Shown: piece by piece, positions 8,229 to 14,868 of the stretch
Position numbering within the stretch: position 1 is the first letter of the stretch
How the letters are laid out: each line of letters begins with the position of its first letter
From: CAYYWV01 sp964531525
Lineage (GTDB): Bacteria > Pseudomonadota > Alphaproteobacteria > JAAXGF01
NCBI GenBank assembly: GCA_964531525.1
Contig: CAZHDF010000025.1
Location: forward strand, 1 to 29,173
Reading direction: 5' to 3'
DNA length: 29,173 nt
Translations under genes and position numbers: made by a program
The notes under the pieces: generated by a model
Databases searched by the model: none
Told to the model about the DNA's origin: nothing
What the model saw: the letters and a program-made list of their open reading frames with translations, nothing else

Positions 8229-8995
8229 TCAAATCCCGCGCGATCCGCCGTCGTCGCCGGCCTCGTCGTCCTCGGCGGCGGCCGCCGTCGATTCGTCCAG
8301 CGATGCGTCCGACGATCCGTCGTCCTTCGGGGGCGCGGCGGGCGCGATTTCATCCTCGGCCGCCGACGCATCCTCGGCCGCCGACGCGGCGGCGCGCGCC
8401 TCGTCGCGGGCCGCGGTCCAATANNNNNNNNNNNNNNNNNNNNNNNNNNNNNNNNNNNNNNNNNNNNNNNNNNNNNNNNNNNNNNNNNNNNNNNNNNNNN
8501 NNNNNNNNNNNNNNNNNNNNNNNCATCCTCGGCCGCCGACGCGGCGGCGCGCGCCTCGTCGCGGGCCGCGGTCCAATAGGTCTTGATGACCTTGCCGGCG
8601 CTCTCGATAAAGGGCTTGGCGAAGTCCTCGTCGTAGTCGTTGAGCCCATCGAGATTGGCGAACACCGGGTCGCTCAGCCACAGCTTGCGCAGCGCCCGGC
8701 GGGTGAGATGCTCGGGCACCCCCTTTCTCAGAAACGGCGTGTAGTCGGACTCGCGCCCGAGACTCTCGATATCGGGCAGATCCTCGACCGCGACCGGCTC
8801 GTCGGCGGGCGCGACGACAACGGGCGCGGCGGGAGGCGCCCCGGGCGCGGCCGGGGCGCCCTCCTCGGTCGCCGCCACGCCGGACGGCGGCGGCTCGGGC
8901 GGCGGCTCCGCCGACGGCGCGATCCGGGGCGCCGCGCCGCCGGCGCGCTTGCGGCGCGACCAGCGAGCGAGGAAGGGCGCGTCGCGTTCAGCCAT
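8229..8995 (-). CDS. DUF3306-type protein, interrupted by an assembly gap
   Basis: The N-terminal part starts at ATG 8995 (MAERDAPFLARWSRRK), runs through a Pro/Ala-rich linker, and contains the conserved core (LPDIESLGRESDYTPFLRKG, PEHLTRRALRKLWLSDPVF, NLDGLNDYDEDF) typical of DUF3306. The C-terminal tail is acidic and low-complexity and stops at 8229. The 100-N gap at 8424-8523 breaks the frame, but the 55 bases on each side of it are identical and encode the same residues (YWTAARDEARAAASAAED). Merging the two copies gives one continuous reading frame. The start overlaps the DUF3305 gene by 8 bases (ATGGCTGA). Function is unknown; both DUF families recur in formate dehydrogenase operons. 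Confidence 0.85.
8351..8386. repeat. 18-bp tandem duplication in the DUF3306-type gene
   Basis: CATCCTCGGCCGCCGACG occurs twice in a row (8351-8368 and 8369-8386), encoding a repeated ASAAED hexapeptide on the minus strand. A third copy of the unit begins at 8524 just right of the gap. Short tandem units of this kind vary in number and may be why the assembly broke here. Confidence 0.85.
8424..8523. other. Assembly gap of 100 N
   Basis: Exactly 100 undetermined bases inside the DUF3306-type gene, the usual placeholder length for a gap of unknown size. It is flanked by a perfect 55-base direct repeat (8369-8423 and 8524-8578). Confidence 0.99.
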
Positions 8996-9536
8996 GGCGG
9001 CCTCGCGAGCGCGCGAGCGGCGGCGGGCGACCGCGCTCCACGTCCTCGGACCAGTCGCGGCGCTTGCGCTTGCGAAACGGCTCGTCGACGTGGTGGACAT
9101 CGACGAAGGCCTGGACCCAGGCGCGAATCGCGTCGGGCATGGGCACGGCCTCGACCGTCTCGTCGAGACCCGAGGCGTCGAGATAGTCCTGGGCCTCGTA
9201 AGGGCAGACGGTCGCGATGTCGGGGCGCGGCGGCGCGTCGTCGTCGCCGTCGAATTCCTCCTCGCCGTCCTCGCGCAACACCACGTAGACAAGCGGCGGG
9301 TCATTGGCGAGATTGCGCTTGTAGCCCTCGGTCTCGCGGCGGTGGAGCGTGATCTCGAGAGTCGCGGCGTGGACCTGGCGGCTGTCGTCGTTCTCGCGCA
9401 GGACGACCGGCGCGCACACGCCGGGGGCGCCCGGCAGCACGCCGATCAGCCGCCAGCCGTGAGTTTGCCAGGGGTGATCGATCGCATAACGTTCGAGCAC
9501 CACGCCCACGGGCATGACCTCGGCTCCGGTCGTCAC
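8988..9536 (-). CDS. DUF3305-type protein
   Basis: This 182-residue cytoplasmic protein matches DUF3305 by its N-terminal pattern MPVGVVLERYAIDHPWQ followed by WRLIGVLPGAP. The middle resembles the family segment ITLHRRETEGYKRNL with a downstream PPLVYVVLR. GTG 9536 is used as start, with GGGAGG and AAGGGG upstream; an in-frame ATG at 9515 is an alternative. The gene overlaps the DUF3306 start by 8 bases and follows mobA in the same direction. No catalytic residues are obvious. The family recurs beside DUF3306 in alphaproteobacterial formate dehydrogenase clusters, so an assembly role is likely but unproven. Confidence 0.87.
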   Translation of the reverse strand: MTTGAEVMPVGVVLERYAIDHPWQTHGWRLIGVLPGAPGVCAPVVLRENDDSRQVHAATLEITLHRRETEGYKRNLANDPPLVYVVLREDGEEEFDGDDDAPPRPDIATVCPYEAQDYLDASGLDETVEAVPMPDAIRAWVQAFVDVHHVDEPFRKRKRRDWSEDVERGRPPPLARSRGRHG

Positions 9537-9614
9537 GATCCCCTTATCCTCCCTGGTTCGCCCGCCCGCGAAGATTATGGCCGCCCCCGCCCCCGCCCGG
9601 CAAGGGCCACGCGT

Positions 9615-10280
9615 TCACGCCGGCGTGGGGTCGGCGCCCAGCCGGGCGAGCATCGCCTCGGCGGCGGCGAGGTCGTCGGGCCGGTTGGCGTTGAAGAACG
9701 GATCGACCGGCGTGTCGGGAAACGGCGCGACCGCGAGGCGGTAGCGCGCGGTCCAAACGTCGACCTTGCGCAATCCCTCGTCGCGAACGGCGCGCGCGAG
9801 ATCGTCGGTCAGTCGCAACGGCCAAAGGCCGAACACCGGGTGGCTGCGCCCGGCGCTCGACGCGCAGGCCATGTCGGCACCCTCGCGCGCGACCGCGCCG
9901 AGCAGACGGGGAACCAGGTCGCGAGGCAGGAAGGGCGCGTCGGTCGCGACGCTCACCAGCCAGCGGCAGCCGGGCGCGGCCTCGCGCGCCCAGAGCAACC
10001 CCGTGAGAACCCCCGCGAGCGGACCGGCGAAGCCTTCGACCACGTCGGCGGCGACGGGAAGGCCGAATTCGGCGAACCGCGCGGCGTCGCCGTTGGCGTT
10101 GATGACCAGATGCTCGACCTGGGGCCGGATGCGCGCGATCACCCGGGCGAGCAGCGTCTCGCCGCCAAGCCGGGCGAGCGCCTTGTCGCCGCCGCCCATG
10201 CGCCGCGCGAGGCCGCCGGCGAGCACCACGCCGGCGACGCCGTGCCCGATCGGCTTGCGCGGCATGGCCTTAACCGGCAT
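9615..10280 (-). CDS. mobA: Molybdenum cofactor guanylyltransferase
   Basis: MobA transfers GMP from GTP to molybdopterin to make the MGD form needed by FdhA. The 221-residue protein carries the nucleotidyltransferase signature LAGGLARRMGGGDKAL (residues 20-35) and a downstream VSVATDAPFLP with the metal-binding Asp. Later residues read NANRPDDLAAAEAML, typical of the MobA C-terminus. The start at 10280 overlaps fdhD by 11 bases and has GAGGCGACG before it; a second ATG at 10265 would avoid the overlap. The protein is cytoplasmic and belongs to the fdh maturation set. Confidence 0.94.
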   Translation of the reverse strand: MPVKAMPRKPIGHGVAGVVLAGGLARRMGGGDKALARLGGETLLARVIARIRPQVEHLVINANGDAARFAEFGLPVAADVVEGFAGPLAGVLTGLLWAREAAPGCRWLVSVATDAPFLPRDLVPRLLGAVAREGADMACASSAGRSHPVFGLWPLRLTDDLARAVRDEGLRKVDVWTARYRLAVAPFPDTPVDPFFNANRPDDLAAAEAMLARLGADPTPA

Positions 10281-11151
10281 CGTCGCCTCGCGCGCCCTTG
10301 CGCCGGACCCGCGCGGGTTCGTCCCAGTCGGCGTCCGCGGCGGCGTCGTAGACGATCCGCTCGGCCCCCGAGAGCGCGACGAACCGCCGCCCCCGCGCGC
10401 GTCCGATCAGCGTCAGCCCCGCCTCGCGGGCGAGCTCGACCCCCCATGCGGTGAAGCCCGAGCGCGAGATCAGGATCGGGATCTCCATCTGCACGGTCTT
10501 GATGACCATCTCGCTGGTGAGCCGGCCGGTGGTGTAGAACAGCTTGCCCGCGGGTGCGATGCCTTCGAGAAACATGTAGCCCGCGATCTTGTCGACCGCG
10601 TTATGGCGGCCGACGTCCTCCATGTAGACCAGCGGGCGGGGGCCGGCGCACAACACGCAGCCATGGATCGCCCCGGCGGCGAGATAAAGGCTCTCGGTGG
10701 TGTTGATCGTCTTGGTGAGGGCATAGAGCCACGAGGTCCGGAGCACCGCCTCGCGGTCGAGGTCGATCTCCCCGAAGCGCTCCATCACATCGCCGAAGAC
10801 CGTGCCCTGGGCGCAGCCCGAGGTCAGGGTCTTCTTGCGCAGCTTCTCCTCGAAATCGGTCCGCCGGCGGGTGCGCACGACGACCGTCTCGATGTCGTCG
10901 TCGTAGTCGATGGCGGTCACCTCGTCGTCGCGCCGCAGCATGTTCTGGTTGAGCAGATAGCCGACCGCCAGATATTCGGGAAAATCGCCGATCGTCATCA
11001 TGGTGACGATCTCCTGGCCGTTGAGAAACAGGGTCAGCGGGCGTTCGACGACCACGGCGGTCTCGATCTCGCGCCCCTCCTGATCGCGCCCGGCGACGCG
11101 GCGCGTGAGCCGCGGGTCCGCCGGGTCGGGCTTGACGAGAAATTCGGCCAT
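10270..11151 (-). CDS. fdhD: Formate dehydrogenase accessory sulfurtransferase
   Basis: FdhD moves sulfur from a cysteine desulfurase to the Mo/W cofactor so that formate dehydrogenase becomes active. The 293-residue protein has ERPLTLFLNGQ, the NxxxTMMTIGDFPEYLAVG region and the hallmark EDVGRHNAVDK (about residues 178-188). The sulfur-carrying loop reads LTSGCAQGTVFG with a single Cys113, whereas E. coli FdhD has a CxxC pair there; a separate CVLC pair lies at 165-168. It appears to be the first gene of the minus-strand fdh block. No clear ribosome site is seen before the ATG at 11151. Confidence 0.95.
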   Translation of the reverse strand: MAEFLVKPDPADPRLTRRVAGRDQEGREIETAVVVERPLTLFLNGQEIVTMMTIGDFPEYLAVGYLLNQNMLRRDDEVTAIDYDDDIETVVVRTRRRTDFEEKLRKKTLTSGCAQGTVFGDVMERFGEIDLDREAVLRTSWLYALTKTINTTESLYLAAGAIHGCVLCAGPRPLVYMEDVGRHNAVDKIAGYMFLEGIAPAGKLFYTTGRLTSEMVIKTVQMEIPILISRSGFTAWGVELAREAGLTLIGRARGRRFVALSGAERIVYDAAADADWDEPARVRRKGARGDDAG

Positions 11152-11219
11152 GGGGCGAATATGGACCGGAAGCGGACCGACGCCAAGGCCCGCCCGCGCC
11201 CGGGCGGCGGCGGGGCGAA

Positions 11220-11239
11220 GATGAACGGGCGATGAACGG
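11220..11239. promoter_or_regulatory. Direct repeats GATGAACGG spaced by 11 bp
   Basis: GATGAACGG occurs at 11220-11228 and 11231-11239, one helical turn apart, followed by an inverted half copy (CGTTCA, 11242-11247). It lies in the divergent region between fdhD and the secreted protein at 11316. Direct repeats at 11-bp pitch are typical of OmpR/PhoB-type response regulators. No regulator can be named. Confidence 0.3.
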
Positions 11240-11315
11240 CGCGTTCACGGTCGTGACAAGCGCGGGGGCGTAATGTTTTCAATATCAGGCAAATGCCAAT
11301 GCCCGAAGGTTCGCA

Positions 11316-11759
11316 ATGAAGCCCCTCGTCGCCCTCGCCGCCGCCGTTTTCGCCATCGGCCTCGCCGCGCCCACCGCGCCCGCGCATGCCGAACGCGACG
11401 GCGTCGGTGCGACCGTCGAATACGCCGGGCATCGCGACGGGGGATACGGCTATGGCAACCGTCATTACTGGCATAAGCGCTACGGCGGGCGCGACTATTT
11501 CTACGCCGAGCCCTATCGCTACAAGCGGCATCTGAAGCGCCGCCTGCGCCGCCGCTACAGCGCCTACCCGCCCTATCCCCGGCGACTGCCGGTTTCCGCG
11601 ATCGTTTACCGCGTCGAGCGCCGCCACGGGGTGCGCGTCTCCGCGATCCGCTTTTCGGCCGGCTCCTACAGCATCTGGGGCCACGACCGCCACGGCCGCT
11701 CGGTCAAGCTGGTGGTCGGTCCCGGCGGTAGGCTGCTCGCCTTCTACTACCTGACCTGA
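11316..11759 (+). CDS. Secreted basic Tyr/Arg-rich protein of unknown function
   Basis: The 147-residue product has a signal peptide (1-25, ending in PAHA). A Gly/Tyr/His-rich segment follows (GGYGYGNRHYWHKRYGG), then a very basic stretch (KRHLKRRLRRRYS). The C-terminal 60 residues (VSAIVYRVERRHGVRVSAIR, later VKLVVGPGGRLLAFYYL) look like a small beta-rich domain, similar in feel to PepSY-like periplasmic domains. GAAGG precedes the ATG. It is transcribed alone, opposite to the fdh block, and is followed by a strong terminator at 11840. Function is not recognised. Confidence 0.8.
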   Translation: MKPLVALAAAVFAIGLAAPTAPAHAERDGVGATVEYAGHRDGGYGYGNRHYWHKRYGGRDYFYAEPYRYKRHLKRRLRRRYSAYPPYPRRLPVSAIVYRVERRHGVRVSAIRFSAGSYSIWGHDRHGRSVKLVVGPGGRLLAFYYLT

Positions 11760-11839
11760 CGTTTCATCGACGCCCGCGCGTCGCGGGCGGGACGCCTCTA
11801 CCGACTACGCTTTTTCAGCCTCAACCTCCCCTCTACCTC

Positions 11840-11868
11840 GGCGGCCTTCGGGCCGCCACTTTTTTTGT
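11840..11868 (+). terminator. Intrinsic terminator of the secreted-protein gene
   Basis: A perfect 7-bp stem GGCGGCC/GGCCGCC (11840-11846 and 11851-11857) with a TTCG loop is followed by AC and a run of seven T, then GTC and another T run. It is the clearest factor-independent terminator in the window. Confidence 0.9.
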
Positions 11869-11927
11869 CTTTTTTTATTCGGGCCTGTTCGGGCGCGCGA
11901 GTCGGCTGCATGAAATGCCGGTTCCAT

Positions 11928-11939
11928 GTATGTTCATAC
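11928..11939. promoter_or_regulatory. Candidate operator upstream of tupB
   Basis: GTATGTTCATAC is an inverted repeat (GTATG, two bases, CATAC) about 85 bases before the tupB start. It is within an unusually AT-rich island (11921-11985) that also holds CGAAAATT and GGAAAATT repeats. A metal-oxyanion regulator may act here, but no known consensus is matched. Confidence 0.3.
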
Positions 11940-12024
11940 GCATATTTTTCGAAAATTGCACGAATGCGGAAAATTCGTACAGTCAACGCATGAAATCGCG
12001 CTCTCCAGCCTCTCAGGCGCGGCG

Positions 12025-12729
12025 ATGAACGAGCTCGGCGAAGCGCTTCTGCGCGCCGGCGCGATGATCGCGGCGCTCGACGCGGATCTGGTCGAGATCG
12101 TCGCCCTGTCGCTGCGCGTCAGCCTGACGGCGGTGGCGCTCGCCGCGGCGATCGGCCTGCCGGTGGGCGCGGCCCTCGCGCTCGGGCGTTTTCCGGGGCG
12201 CGGGGTCGCGGCGGTCCTGCTCAACGCGATGATGGGGTTGCCGCCGGTGGTGGTCGGGCTGATCGTCTATTTGATGCTGTCGCGCTCGGGGCCGTTCGGC
12301 GTGTTCGGGCTTCTGTTCACCCCGACGGCGATGATCATCGCCCAATGCCTACTGGTCGTCCCCATTATCGCGGCGCTCACCCGCCAAGTGGTCGAGGATC
12401 TGTGGGAGGCCTATGCCGAGCAGCTCCGCTCGCTGGGCGTCGGACCGGCGCGCGCGGTGCCGACGCTTCTATGGGACGGGCGCTTCACGCTGGTCACGGC
12501 GGTGCTCGCCGGCTTCGGCCGGGCGATCGCCGAGGTCGGCGCGGTAATGATCGTCGGCGGCAACATCGACCATCTTACCCGGGTGATGACCACGGCGATC
12601 GCGCTCGAGACCAGCAAGGGCGACCTGGTGCTGGCGCTGGCGCTGGGCGCGGTGCTGATCGCGCTTTCGCTGATCGTCAACGGGGCGGCGCAGGTTCTGC
12701 GCGAGGCCGCCCGGGCGCGCGGCGGATGA
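12025..12729 (+). CDS. tupB: Tungstate ABC transporter permease
   Basis: This 234-residue integral membrane protein has about five hydrophobic helices and the binding-protein-dependent permease signature around EAYAEQLRSLGVGPARAVPTLLWD, which contacts the ATPase. The C-terminal part GRAIAEVGAVMIVGGNI with the following TRVMTTAIALETSKGD is characteristic of the TupB/WtpB-like permeases. ATG 12025 was chosen because the upstream extension in frame is AT-rich and lacks coding character. It overlaps tupC by 4 bases (ATGA). It works with the ATPase at 12726 and the periplasmic binding protein at 13876 to import tungstate, most likely for FdhA. Confidence 0.9.
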   Translation: MNELGEALLRAGAMIAALDADLVEIVALSLRVSLTAVALAAAIGLPVGAALALGRFPGRGVAAVLLNAMMGLPPVVVGLIVYLMLSRSGPFGVFGLLFTPTAMIIAQCLLVVPIIAALTRQVVEDLWEAYAEQLRSLGVGPARAVPTLLWDGRFTLVTAVLAGFGRAIAEVGAVMIVGGNIDHLTRVMTTAIALETSKGDLVLALALGAVLIALSLIVNGAAQVLREAARARGG

Positions 12730-13478
12730 ACCGGATATCCCCCCCGACGACCCGGGCAGCCGACGCCGCGATCCTGCCCTGCGCGCTCGAGGCGGTCTCG
12801 TTCGAGGCCGGAGGCAAGCCCCTGGTCGACCGCGTGAGCGCGCGGCTCGAGGCCGGCCCGCGCACGGTGGTTCTCGGCCCCAACGGCGCCGGCAAGACGA
12901 CGCTCCTGCGCCTGTGCCACGGGCTGCTGCGGCCGAGCGCGGGCGCCGTCCGCTGGCTCGGCCCCGGGGCCGGCGCGGCGGCGCGCCGCCAGGCGATGGT
13001 CTTTCAGACGCCGATGATGCTGCGCCGCTCGGCCGCGGCCAATGTCGCCTATGCGCTCGCCGTCCGGGGGGTGCGCGGCGCGGCGCGGCGGATGCGCGTC
13101 GCCCGGGCGCTGGAGCGCGTGGGGCTCGCCGGGGCGGCGGCGCGCCCGGCGCGCGCGCTCTCGGCGGGCGAGCGCCAGCGGCTCGCGCTCGCCCGGGCCT
13201 GGGCGACCGAGCCCGAGGTCCTGTTTCTCGACGAGCCGACCGCCAATCTCGACCCGGCGGCGACCCGCGCGATCGAAACCGCGATCGAGGCGGTCGCCCG
13301 CGCCGGCGTCAAGATCGTCATGACCACCCACGACCTCGGCCAGGCGCGCCGGCTCGCCGACGAGGTTCTGTTCCTTCACCAAGGGCGGCTGGTCGAGCGG
13401 AGCGCGGCCGAGGCCTTCTTCTCCGGACCTCGGACCGCCGAGGCCGCCGCCTTCCTCGAAGGGGAATTGACGTGGTGA
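12726..13478 (+). CDS. tupC: Tungstate ABC transporter ATP-binding protein
   Basis: This 250-residue ABC ATPase has Walker A GPNGAGKTT (51-59), a Q-loop glutamine (Q94 in MVFQTPMML), signature LSAGERQRLALARA (145-158), Walker B EVLFLDEPT (164-172) and the H-loop histidine (H202 in TTHDLGQ). The signature reads LSAGE rather than LSGGQ, common in this subfamily. It is translationally coupled to tupB by ATGA. It powers tungstate uptake. Its stop faces a minus-strand gene 10 bases away, so it ends the tupBC unit. Confidence 0.93.
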   Translation: MNRISPPTTRAADAAILPCALEAVSFEAGGKPLVDRVSARLEAGPRTVVLGPNGAGKTTLLRLCHGLLRPSAGAVRWLGPGAGAAARRQAMVFQTPMMLRRSAAANVAYALAVRGVRGAARRMRVARALERVGLAGAAARPARALSAGERQRLALARAWATEPEVLFLDEPTANLDPAATRAIETAIEAVARAGVKIVMTTHDLGQARRLADEVLFLHQGRLVERSAAEAFFSGPRTAEAAAFLEGELTW

Positions 13479-13488
13479 GCGCGCGGTC

Positions 13489-13749
13489 TCAGCGCAGCGC
13501 CGAAAGGTTCGCGACCAGCGCCCCCTCGGCGCGCTCGATCTCCTCGGCGATCTTGTGGGCCTTGTCCTCGTCCGGCGTGCCCAGAGCCAGGACGACGCCG
13601 GCGCAACGCTCGCGTTCCTCAAGAACGACGTCGATGATCGCCTGCTCGACGATCCGCGCGATCGCCTCGGTGCGCGCGTTGTCGCCGGCGATGCCGAGCG
13701 CCGCCAGGATCTCGCCGGCGATGCGTTCGGCGCGCTTGCGCAACGTCAT
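13489..13749 (-). CDS. Conserved small helical protein of unknown function (86 aa)
   Basis: The product begins MTLRKRAERIAGEILAALG and is predicted almost wholly helical, with a charged middle (LEERERCAGVVLALG) and a second amphipathic helix (DKAHKIAEEIERAEGALV). The ATG at 13749 has GGGGAGAG upstream. It lies on the minus strand between tupC and tupA and so splits the transporter genes. No metal or enzyme motif is visible and the family is not recognised. It is cytoplasmic as no signal or membrane segment is seen. Confidence 0.7.
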   Translation of the reverse strand: MTLRKRAERIAGEILAALGIAGDNARTEAIARIVEQAIIDVVLEERERCAGVVLALGTPDEDKAHKIAEEIERAEGALVANLSALR

Positions 13750-13875
13750 GGTTTCTCTCCCCTCGGTTTCCTCATCCACCCGGTTTCCGTTCGGGCGCCC
13801 GGCAATGCGCGGACGCCCGCCGCGCCGTCATCCGGCGCAATCCCCAGCATAGCGACCCAAGGGAGGTTTTCGTCA

Positions 13876-14727
13876 ATGTCCATCCAACCCGTCACGCGAC
13901 GCCTCGCCCTCGCGGCGATCGCCGCGTTCGCGCTGGTCCTCGCCGCGCCCGCCGCCTGGGCGGGGAAGGGCGAGATCATCGTCGCCTCGACCACCTCGAC
14001 CCAGAACTCGGGGCTGTTCGAGCACATCCTGCCCATGTTCGAGGCCGAGACCGGGATCAAGGTCCGCGTGGTCGCGGTCGGCACCGGCCAGGCGATCCGC
14101 CTCGCGCGGCGCGGCGACGCCGATGTCCTGTTCGTCCACCACAAGCCGTCCGAGCTCAAATTCGTCGCCGACGGCTTCGGCGTGAAGCGCTTCGACGTGA
14201 TGTACAACGACTTCGTGATCGTCGGCCCGAGCGACGACCCGGCGGGCATTCGCGGCATGACCGACGCGGCCGCCGCCTTCGCTCGCATCGCCAAGGCGAA
14301 GGCGCTGTTCGCCTCGCGCGGCGACGATTCGGGCACCAACAAGGCCGAGTTGGGGCTGTGGAAGGCCGCCGGCATCGACGTCGCCGGGGCGAGCGGGCGC
14401 TGGTACCGCGAGACCGGGTCGGGCATGGGCGCGACGCTCAACACCGCGAGCGGACTCGACGCCTACACGCTTTCCGACCGGGCGACCTGGCTCAACTTCC
14501 GCAACCGGGGCCGGCTCGCGGTTCTGGTCGAGGGCGATCCTCGGCTGTTCAACCAGTATGGCGTAACCCTGGTGAATCCCAAGAAGTACCCCCATGTGCG
14601 CGTCGCCGAGGGCCAGGCGTTCATCGACTGGCTGCTCTCGGACAAGGGCCAGGCCGCGATCGCCGCCTATCGCGTGAACGGACAGCAGCTTTTCTTCCCC
14701 AACGCAAAAAACGCGCCGGGAAGCTGA
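13876..14727 (+). CDS. tupA: Tungstate-binding periplasmic protein
   Basis: This 283-residue substrate-binding protein has a signal peptide (1-29, ending in AWA) and the TupA ligand motif ASTTSTQNSGLF (37-48), where the Thr/Ser run wraps the oxyanion. A second conserved loop RGDDSGTNKAELGLW (148-162) also contributes to binding in this family. This signature separates TupA from ModA. It has its own GGGAGG ribosome site nine bases before the ATG and is separated from tupBC by a minus-strand gene, so it is probably transcribed from its own promoter, giving excess of the binding protein. Nearby fdh genes suggest FdhA as the end user. Confidence 0.95.
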   Translation: MSIQPVTRRLALAAIAAFALVLAAPAAWAGKGEIIVASTTSTQNSGLFEHILPMFEAETGIKVRVVAVGTGQAIRLARRGDADVLFVHHKPSELKFVADGFGVKRFDVMYNDFVIVGPSDDPAGIRGMTDAAAAFARIAKAKALFASRGDDSGTNKAELGLWKAAGIDVAGASGRWYRETGSGMGATLNTASGLDAYTLSDRATWLNFRNRGRLAVLVEGDPRLFNQYGVTLVNPKKYPHVRVAEGQAFIDWLLSDKGQAAIAAYRVNGQQLFFPNAKNAPGS

Positions 14728-14751
14728 CGGGGGATTCCGCCCGAGATTACA

Positions 14752-14775
14752 CCGACGCGCCCATGGGCGCGTCGG
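14752..14775. repeat. Perfect 24-bp palindrome downstream of tupA
   Basis: Positions 14752-14763 and 14764-14775 form an uninterrupted inverted repeat centred on CCATGG (arms start CCGACGCG). It could fold into a hairpin with arms of up to 10 bp but has no T run. It lies 25 bases after the tupA stop. Confidence 0.8.
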
Positions 14776-14832
14776 CAAGCGCGACCGCGCGCCCGAGCTT
14801 ATGCGAGGAAAGCCCGCGTGGCGTTTGAACGC

Positions 14833-14860
14833 CCGGCGGGCCGAGCAATCGGCCCGCCGG
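14833..14860. terminator. Hairpin between convergent tupA and the regulator gene
   Basis: A perfect 10-bp stem CCGGCGGGCC/GGCCCGCCGG (14833-14842 and 14851-14860) with an 8-base loop lies just after the end of the minus-strand regulator. There is no T run on either side, so it may act as a bidirectional 3' end protector rather than a classical terminator. Confidence 0.45.
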
Positions 14861-14868
14861 TATAGGCA

